The notes beneath the pieces are model-generated. The model was not told the DNA's origin. It saw nothing but the letters and a program-made list of their open reading frames with translations, and did not search any database. A program made the position numbers and the translations under genes. This document shows positions 58,443 through 64,000 of a stretch of DNA of 64,000 nt, in pieces (positions within the stretch are counted from its first letter, which is position 1; each line of letters starts with the position of its first letter). The stretch is taken from contig NZ_JAJADQ010000001.1 in assembly GCF_020447315.1 (NCBI RefSeq), positions 496,001-560,000 of the forward strand, read 5' to 3'. Source of the DNA: Hymenobacter nitidus. GTDB lineage: Bacteria > Bacteroidota > Bacteroidia > Cytophagales > Hymenobacteraceae.

Positions 58443-61400
58443 ATGCCCGTTGCTGCCGTCGACTTTCACCTCATCTTCGACTCCCTCCCCACGCCCCACC
58501 TGATTTTGTCGCCCACGCTGGCGGTGGTGGCCGTGAACGAGGCGGCCTGCCGCGTGCTGCACAAACCGGCCGCCGAGCTGGTGGGCCAGGATGCATTGGC
58601 TATTCTGCCGCCCTCGGTGGCCGGACCCGAACACACGGCCAGCCTGTGGCGCCAGGCCCTGCGCGAGGTGCTCGAACAGCTCGAAACCCGCACTGTAGCC
58701 ACCCAGCGCTACGATATACCGCACCGCACCGGCCCCACCACCAGCTGCTACTGGCAGGCCACGCTGCGCCCCGTGCTGCAGGAAGGGCACCTGCGCCACG
58801 TGGTTTGCCGCGTGCTCGACGTGACGGAGCAGGTGCTGGCCGAAGAGCGGGGCAGCTTCAGCCACGAGAGCTTCAACTTGCTCACCCAGGCCACCCACGA
58901 CGCCATCTGGGATATCGACATGCGCACGGGCACGGTGTGGCGCAATGAGATGTTCACCACCCTGTTTGGCCACCCGTCCGGCCTTTCCCCCGACTCCCAG
59001 CTCTGGCAGCAGCACGTGCACCCTGAGGAGCGCACGGCCGTCGAAGCCGCGCGCCTCGCCATTATGGAAGGCCCGGGCTCGGTGCTCAACGATGAATACC
59101 GCTTTCGGCGCGCCGACGGCTCCTGGGCCGAGGTTATCGACCGGGCCTACATCGTGCGCGACGAAGCGGGCCGGGCCGTGCGCCTGCTCGGGGCCATGCA
59201 GGACGTAACCCAGCAGCGCCAGGCCGAGCACCAGGCCCGCCAGCATGCCCTGCGCTTTCAGCTGCTGGCCGAGGTGCAGCCCCAGCTGATCTGGACCACC
59301 GATACGGATGGTATCATCAACTACGTCAATCCGTACTGGGAGCAGTACATGGGCATGGATCTGGCCGAGTCGCGCAACTGGGGCTGGGGCCGCCAGGCCC
59401 ATCCCGACGACCTGGCGCAGGCCCGGCAGATTCGCCAGCGCACATTTGAGCAGGAGCAGCCCTTCGAGCTGGAAATGCGGCTGCGGCAGGCCCAGACCGA
59501 CCAGTACCGCTGGTTTCTGGTGCGGGCCGTGCCGGCCTACGATGCCGAAGGAGCCATTACGCAGTGGGTTGGGGCCGCCACCGACATCAACGACCAGAAG
59601 CGCACCGAGCAGGCTTTGCAGCAAAGCAACACCCAGTTCGGTAAGCTGCTCGAGTCGTTGCCCCAGATGGCCTGGACCTCGGACCCGGATGGCCGCGTGA
59701 ACTACTACAACCAGCGCTGGTACGACTACACGGACAGCTCGTTTGCCGAGCTGCGCGACTGGGAGAATTTCGTGCATCCCGACGACCTGCCCACCACCCA
59801 GGAGCGGTGGCGCCATGCCATTGCGCACCACACTCGCTTCGAAACCGAGCACCGCTGGCGCAACCACTACGGCCAGTACCGCTGGTTTCTGGCCCGGGCC
59901 GAGCCCATTCACGACGACCAGGGCCAGCTTATCTCTTGGGTGGGTACCAACACCGACATCGACGAAAGCCGGCAGGTGCGCGACCAGATGCAGGAGAAAG
60001 ACCGGCTGCTGCGCCGCATCATGGGCCAGATACCGGCCAACATCGGCACCCTGCTCGGCCCCGACCACGTCATCGGGTTCGTCAACGACGGCATGAAGCG
60101 CCTGTATGGGCCCCGGGCTGTGTCCGGAGCCCGGATTGCTGATGCCCTGCCCGAAGTGGAGGAACAAGGCTTCGTGGCCCTGATGCAGCAGGTGTATACC
60201 AGCGGCCAGCCCTACTACGGCCTCGAGCAGCTCACCCTCATCGAGAACGAGCAGACCGGGGAGCCCGAAACCCACTACCTCGACTTTACCTACCAGCCCC
60301 TGCGCGACGAGGCCGGCCAGATTCAGGGCATTCTGGTGTTTGCCGTGGAGGTAACCGACCGGGTACTCTCGCGCCGCCGGGCCCTGGCCCTGGATGCCGC
60401 CGTGCGCCAGCGCGACGAGGAAATGCGCGTCATTACGGAGGCCCTGCCCCAGATTACCTACATCAGCACACCCACGGGCCAGCCTTCTTACCTGAGCCCG
60501 CAGTGGTTTGCTTACACCGGACAGGCCACCGCCGACAACCTGGGTGAGTTGCAGCAGCAGGCCACCCACCCCGATGACTGGGACGCTACCGCTGAAACAT
60601 TCAGCGCGGCGCTGGCCGCCCGGCAGATCTGGAGCGGGGAGCTGCGCCTGCGCCACCACTCGGGCCAGTACCGCTGGCACCTGAGCCGGGCGGTGCCCAT
60701 GCTCAATGAGCAGGGCCAGGTGCTGCGCTGGTACGGCTCTACCACCGATATTCACGAGCAAAAGCAGATTCAGGCCACGCTGCGCTGGAGCCAGGAGCGC
60801 TACGAGCTGGCCGCTCTGGCCACCAACGACGCTATCTGGGACTGGAACCTGCTGACCAACGAGGTGGCGTGGAACCCGGCTATTGAGCGGGTCTTCGGCC
60901 ACCACCCCGAAGGGCTGGAAACCACCGCTGACTGGTGGTACGCGCAGCTGCACCCCGACGACGCCGCCCGCGTGGTGGAGGGAATTCACGTGGTTATCGA
61001 CAGCACGGAAGCCGACTGGCAGAGCCAGTACCGCTTCCGCCGCGCCGACGGCTCCTACGCCCAGGTATTCGACCGGGGCTATGTGTCCCGCGACGCAGCC
61101 GGCCGCGCCACCCGCATGATTGGCGCCATCCAGGACGTGACGCAGCAGCGCCTGGCAGAAACGGCCCTGAGTCAGCGCGAAAAGGAGTTTACCACCCTGG
61201 CCAATTCCATGCCCCAGCTGGCCTGGATGGCGAATCCCGATGGACACATCTTTTGGTACAACGAGCAGTGGTATGCCTACACGGGCACCACGCTGGCCGA
61301 AATGCAGGGCTTTGGCTGGCAGAAAGTCCACCATCCCGACTACGTAGATACCGTTACGAAGCGGTGGCTGGCGGCCCTCAGCGGCGAGCAGGCCTGGAAA

Positions 61401-62300
61401 GACACGTTTCCGCTGCGGGGCCAGGACGGCGACTACCGCTGGTTTTTGTCGTGGGCCCAGCCCGTGCACGATGCGCAGGGCCACATTGTGCGCTGGATTG
61501 GCACCAACACGGACATCACCGAGGCTAGGCGCATCGAGCAGCAGCTCAAGGAGCAGAACGTGGAGCTGCGCCGCATCAACGAGGACCTGGACAACTTCGT
61601 GTATACCGCTTCCCACGACCTGAAGCAGCCGATTCATAACATGGCCGGCATCTTCGAGGAGCTCACGCGCACGGCTTACTTCCGCGACCCGGAGGCCATT
61701 AAGCTCATCAGCATGTTTGAGCGGGCCCTGCAGCAGATCTACGACACGATTTATAACCTCTCCGAGCTGGTGCAGGTCCAGAAGCTGCGCCACGAGCTGC
61801 CCACCGAAGCCGTGGCCCTCGAACCCCTGGCCCGCGAAGTGCTGGACAGCATCGGCGAGCAGCTGGCCAACGTGCGCGCCATCGTCACCACCGACTTTGC
61901 CGCGGCTCCGGTCGTGCATTTTGTGCGGCCCAACCTCCAGAGCGTGCTCTATAACCTGGTCAGCAATGCCCTAAAGTACGCGGCCCCCAAACGCACGCCC
62001 CGCATTCATCTGTGGAGCAAGCTAGAAGACGACCATATCGTGCTCTACGCCCGCGACAACGGCGTTGGCATCGACCTGGAGCGTTACGGCAGCCAGCTGT
62101 TTCAGATGTTCCGCCGCTTCCACGACCATGTTTCCGGCTCGGGCATGGGCCTGTACCTGGTCAACCGCATCGTGCAGAGCTACGGCGGGCGCATCGAGGT
62201 GCAGAGCGAAGTAGGCAAGGGCACCACCTTCAGCATCTACATTCCCGTGGGCAGCCACGCGCTGGCGCCGGCACCGCAGGAATCGGTTTTCTCGATTTAA
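58443..62300 (+). CDS. Eight-PAS sensor histidine kinase
   Basis: A 1285-residue soluble kinase with no transmembrane segment. Eight PAS modules, each about 120-130 residues, are marked by openings such as FDSLPTPHLILSP, LLTQATHDAIWDIDM, LLAEVQPQLIWTTD, LLESLPQMAWTSD, IMGQIPANIGTLL, ITEALPQITYIST, LAALATNDAIWDWN and LANSMPQLAWMAN. Several end in the PAC motif GAxxDI(N/T)(D/E)xKR-like (AMQDVTQQRQAE, GAATDINDQKR). The kinase core has the H-box TASHDLKQPIHNM and the N, G1 and G2 boxes LVSNALKY, ARDNGVGID and GSGMGLYLV. No response regulator follows, so it may be an orphan signalling through a distant partner. Promoter at 58367-58374. Confidence 0.92.
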   Translation: MPVAAVDFHLIFDSLPTPHLILSPTLAVVAVNEAACRVLHKPAAELVGQDALAILPPSVAGPEHTASLWRQALREVLEQLETRTVATQRYDIPHRTGPTTSCYWQATLRPVLQEGHLRHVVCRVLDVTEQVLAEERGSFSHESFNLLTQATHDAIWDIDMRTGTVWRNEMFTTLFGHPSGLSPDSQLWQQHVHPEERTAVEAARLAIMEGPGSVLNDEYRFRRADGSWAEVIDRAYIVRDEAGRAVRLLGAMQDVTQQRQAEHQARQHALRFQLLAEVQPQLIWTTDTDGIINYVNPYWEQYMGMDLAESRNWGWGRQAHPDDLAQARQIRQRTFEQEQPFELEMRLRQAQTDQYRWFLVRAVPAYDAEGAITQWVGAATDINDQKRTEQALQQSNTQFGKLLESLPQMAWTSDPDGRVNYYNQRWYDYTDSSFAELRDWENFVHPDDLPTTQERWRHAIAHHTRFETEHRWRNHYGQYRWFLARAEPIHDDQGQLISWVGTNTDIDESRQVRDQMQEKDRLLRRIMGQIPANIGTLLGPDHVIGFVNDGMKRLYGPRAVSGARIADALPEVEEQGFVALMQQVYTSGQPYYGLEQLTLIENEQTGEPETHYLDFTYQPLRDEAGQIQGILVFAVEVTDRVLSRRRALALDAAVRQRDEEMRVITEALPQITYISTPTGQPSYLSPQWFAYTGQATADNLGELQQQATHPDDWDATAETFSAALAARQIWSGELRLRHHSGQYRWHLSRAVPMLNEQGQVLRWYGSTTDIHEQKQIQATLRWSQERYELAALATNDAIWDWNLLTNEVAWNPAIERVFGHHPEGLETTADWWYAQLHPDDAARVVEGIHVVIDSTEADWQSQYRFRRADGSYAQVFDRGYVSRDAAGRATRMIGAIQDVTQQRLAETALSQREKEFTTLANSMPQLAWMANPDGHIFWYNEQWYAYTGTTLAEMQGFGWQKVHHPDYVDTVTKRWLAALSGEQAWKDTFPLRGQDGDYRWFLSWAQPVHDAQGHIVRWIGTNTDITEARRIEQQLKEQNVELRRINEDLDNFVYTASHDLKQPIHNMAGIFEELTRTAYFRDPEAIKLISMFERALQQIYDTIYNLSELVQVQKLRHELPTEAVALEPLAREVLDSIGEQLANVRAIVTTDFAAAPVVHFVRPNLQSVLYNLVSNALKYAAPKRTPRIHLWSKLEDDHIVLYARDNGVGIDLERYGSQLFQMFRRFHDHVSGSGMGLYLVNRIVQSYGGRIEVQSEVGKGTTFSIYIPVGSHALAPAPQESVFSI

Positions 62301-62365
62301 TTTGGACAAAGCTGGTAATTCTAGGGCGGGCGGTTGTTTCTTGCCACCTGTACTTATGCACGTCT

Positions 62366-63523
62366 ATGCCCTTACCGCTCCTTACCTCCAAGCTGCCTGA
62401 TGTAGGCACCAGTATTTTCTCCGTCATGTCGCAGCTGGCGGCCGAGTGCGGAGCCATCAATCTGGCCCAGGGCTTCCCCGACTACGACCCGCCCCAGGCT
62501 CTGACCGAGGCCCTGGCCCGCCACGCCCGCACCAGCGGCCACCACCAGTACGCGCCCATGCCCGGCCTGCCCCGGCTGCGAGAGGCCATCAGCCGGAAAA
62601 CCGCGGCCGTCTACGGCGTAGCGGCCCCCAATCCCGACACGGAAATCACCGTCACCAGCGGGGCCACCGAGGCCCTGTATGCCGTGCTGGCCGCCGTAGT
62701 ACGGCCCGGCGACGAGGTGCTGGTGCTGGAGCCGGCCTATGACCTCTACGGCCCGGCCATCCGCCTGCAGGGCGGCATTCCGGTGTACGTGCCCCTACGC
62801 GTGCCCGAATTCACCCCCGACTGGGACCAAGTGAAGGCGGTCCTCTCGCCCCGCACCCGCCTGGTGATGATCAACACGCCCCACAACCCCTCGGGGGCGG
62901 TGCTCACGGCCCAGGATATGGCCACGCTGGCCGAGCTGCTGGCCGGCAGCTCGGCGTTTCTGCTCAGCGACGAGGTGTACGAGCACATGGTATTCGATGG
63001 GCAGCAGCATCATAGCGCCCTGCAGTTTGCGGCCCTAGCCGAGCGCAGCTTTGTGCTGTCGTCGTTCGGCAAAACCTACCACGCCACGGGCTGGAAAGTG
63101 GGCTACTGCATAGCCCCGGCGGCCCTGACGGCCGAAGTGCGGCGCGTGCACCAGTTCCTGACCTTTGCAGTGAGCACGCCCGCCCAGCACGCCCTGGCCG
63201 ACGTACTGGCCGACCCGGAACAGTACCAGACCCTGCCGGATTTCTACCAGCAGAAGCGCGACCTGTTCGCCGGGCTGCTGCAAAACTCGCGCTTCGATCT
63301 GCTGCCCTCGCCCGGCTCCTATTTTGCCCTGGCGCGCTACCACCGCATTTCGCAGGAAGGCGACCTGGCCTTTGCCCAGCGCCTCACCCGCGAGTGTGGC
63401 GTGGCCGTTATTCCGGTATCGGCCTTCTACCACGACGGGCTCGACCAGGGCCTGATCCGGTTTTGCTTTGCCAAGCGCGCCGAAACCCTGACGCTGGCGG
63501 CGGAGCGTTTGTGCCAAGTCTAG
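62366..63523 (+). CDS. Methionine (glutamine) aminotransferase, YbdL-like
   Basis: A 385-residue class I PLP aminotransferase. Key features: FPDYDPPQALTEAL, TVTSGATEALYAVLAAVVRPGDEV, INTPHNPSGAVLTAQDM, the tyrosine in SDEVYEHMVFDG and the PLP-binding Lys in SSFGKTYHATGWKVGY. This pattern is that of KAT-III/YbdL enzymes which transaminate 2-oxo-4-methylthiobutyrate with glutamine in methionine salvage. The next gene encodes a nitrilase-family omega-amidase, which removes the toxic ketoacid by-product, supporting that role. Start MPLPLLTSKLPDVG at 62366. Confidence 0.9.
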   Translation: MPLPLLTSKLPDVGTSIFSVMSQLAAECGAINLAQGFPDYDPPQALTEALARHARTSGHHQYAPMPGLPRLREAISRKTAAVYGVAAPNPDTEITVTSGATEALYAVLAAVVRPGDEVLVLEPAYDLYGPAIRLQGGIPVYVPLRVPEFTPDWDQVKAVLSPRTRLVMINTPHNPSGAVLTAQDMATLAELLAGSSAFLLSDEVYEHMVFDGQQHHSALQFAALAERSFVLSSFGKTYHATGWKVGYCIAPAALTAEVRRVHQFLTFAVSTPAQHALADVLADPEQYQTLPDFYQQKRDLFAGLLQNSRFDLLPSPGSYFALARYHRISQEGDLAFAQRLTRECGVAVIPVSAFYHDGLDQGLIRFCFAKRAETLTLAAERLCQV

Positions 63524-63630
63524 AGCCGAAGAGGCTTCATCAAACGTAAGTGCCATTGTTGTTTCACCGAGCGGCCGGGCCGGCGTAGGAACTATCGGAA
63601 AACCCTTAGCATTCTTCTGGTAAGAAGTGC

Positions 63631-63638
63631 TATATTTC
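63631..63638 (+). promoter_or_regulatory. -7-like element for the omega-amidase gene
   Basis: TATATTTC, one mismatch to TAnnTTTG, 47 bases before the GTG start. Confidence 0.4.
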
Positions 63639-63684
63639 TCTGATACAACTCCGCTGCTCTTCCCACTCCCTCAACCTACTGCGC

Positions 63685-64000
63685 GTGTCTGACTTAACTG
63701 TTTCCTTCGTTCAAGCCTCTCTGCAATGGCACGACCCGGCCGCCAACTGGGCCGAACTAGGCCAGCATATCGACGAGATTTCCGTCCGGACCGACCTGAT
63801 TGTGCTGCCGGAGATGTTTACTACCGGCTTCAGCATGGATGCGGCCAGCCTGGCCGAAACCATGGACGGCCCCACCGTGGCCTGGATGAAGCAGCTGGCC
63901 GCCGCCCGCGACGCGGTAGTAACCGGCAGCCTGATTATCCGGGAGCAGGACCAGTATTTCAACCGCCTGCTCTGGGTGCGCCCCGACGGCACGCTCAGCT
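63685..64000 (+). CDS. Omega-amidase (YafV/Nit2-like), 3'-truncated by the window edge
   Basis: The first 105 residues of a nitrilase-superfamily amidase. A GTG start is used (SDLTVSFVQASLQWHDPAAN follows). The catalytic Glu is in LIVLPEMFTTGFSMD, and NRLLWVRPDGT precedes the missing part with the Lys and Cys of the triad. The family hydrolyses 2-oxoglutaramate and related omega-amides formed by glutamine-using aminotransferases. It follows the aminotransferase gene on the same strand. No upstream ATG is in frame. Confidence 0.85.
   Translation, partial: MSDLTVSFVQASLQWHDPAANWAELGQHIDEISVRTDLIVLPEMFTTGFSMDAASLAETMDGPTVAWMKQLAAARDAVVTGSLIIREQDQYFNRLLWVRPDGTLS

Noticed and set aside
58422..61919. 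A 1165-codon open frame on the minus strand
   Set aside because: Shadow of the PAS kinase; the product is low-complexity and lacks motifs.

Overview
The window looks like chromosome of a GC-rich member of the Bacteroidota, most likely Hymenobacter or a close relative in the Cytophagales. Evidence: secreted enzymes end in type IX secretion (T9SS) sorting domains with the YPNP motif; genes are preceded by the Bacteroidota -7 promoter element TAnnTTTG instead of a sigma70 -10 box; Shine-Dalgarno sequences are weak; and a partial exosortase sits beside a small membrane partner of the kind seen in Hymenobacter. No rRNA, CRISPR, transposase or integrase gene was recognised.

Layout. 1-3.8 kb: exosortase pair, a SpoIIAA-like protein and a large secreted repeat protein. 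4.0-7.9 kb: tRNA-Leu(UAA), tRNA-Gly(GCC), mutS and a divergent TrmH-family RNA methyltransferase. 8-17.8 kb: a secreted M36 metallopeptidase, a J-domain membrane protein, TerC, a YajQ protein, an acetyltransferase, Mpo1-like and thioesterase proteins, a NYN/cold-shock protein and a DUF457 membrane hydrolase. 18.0-21.5 kb: mfd. 21.5-27.3 kb: the accessory region. It holds an AT-rich two-gene cassette (ComEC-like MBL hydrolase plus a four-helix membrane protein), a phased array of 21-bp repeats followed by a helical protein gene, and a polymorphic-toxin locus (Hcp/TssD fused to a zincin toxin, two related candidate immunity genes and a frameshifted gene). 27.4-33.6 kb: lipoproteins, a MORN/TonB protein, a Crp/Fnr regulator next to ridA with two CRP-like boxes, an OmpA lipoprotein and an S74-type tail-fibre protein. 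33.6-47.7 kb: a CE15 glucuronoyl esterase with CBM and T9SS domains, a lipoprotein SDR, an amidohydrolase/ABC ATPase/GlxA regulator run, small secreted Ser/Thr/Gly-rich proteins, an M19 dipeptidase and a second MORN/TonB protein. 47.8-64 kb: a HAD phosphatase, a DsbA/FrnE protein, an aldo/keto reductase, a flavin/2Fe-2S reductase, fasciclin, a HEXXH-plus-propeller protein, lipoprotein MsrA, an eight-PAS histidine kinase, and a methionine aminotransferase followed by an omega-amidase.

Functional themes. DNA repair is represented by mutS and mfd, and redox repair by msrA, the DsbA-like protein and the reductases. Many products are secreted or lipid-anchored and look suited to degrading polymers and peptides: M36, CE15, M19 and the HEXXH/propeller protein. 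Inter-bacterial competition or defence is concentrated at 21.5-27.3 kb. The most novel-looking elements are the 21-bp repeat array with its downstream gene, then the MBL/4TM cassette, then the Hcp-zincin locus. Several perfect long inverted repeats (12.9, 27.3 and 49.5 kb) and two paralogous gene pairs (SpoIIAA-like; MORN/TonB) were also noted. All functional statements come from reading motifs by eye; no database search was run.
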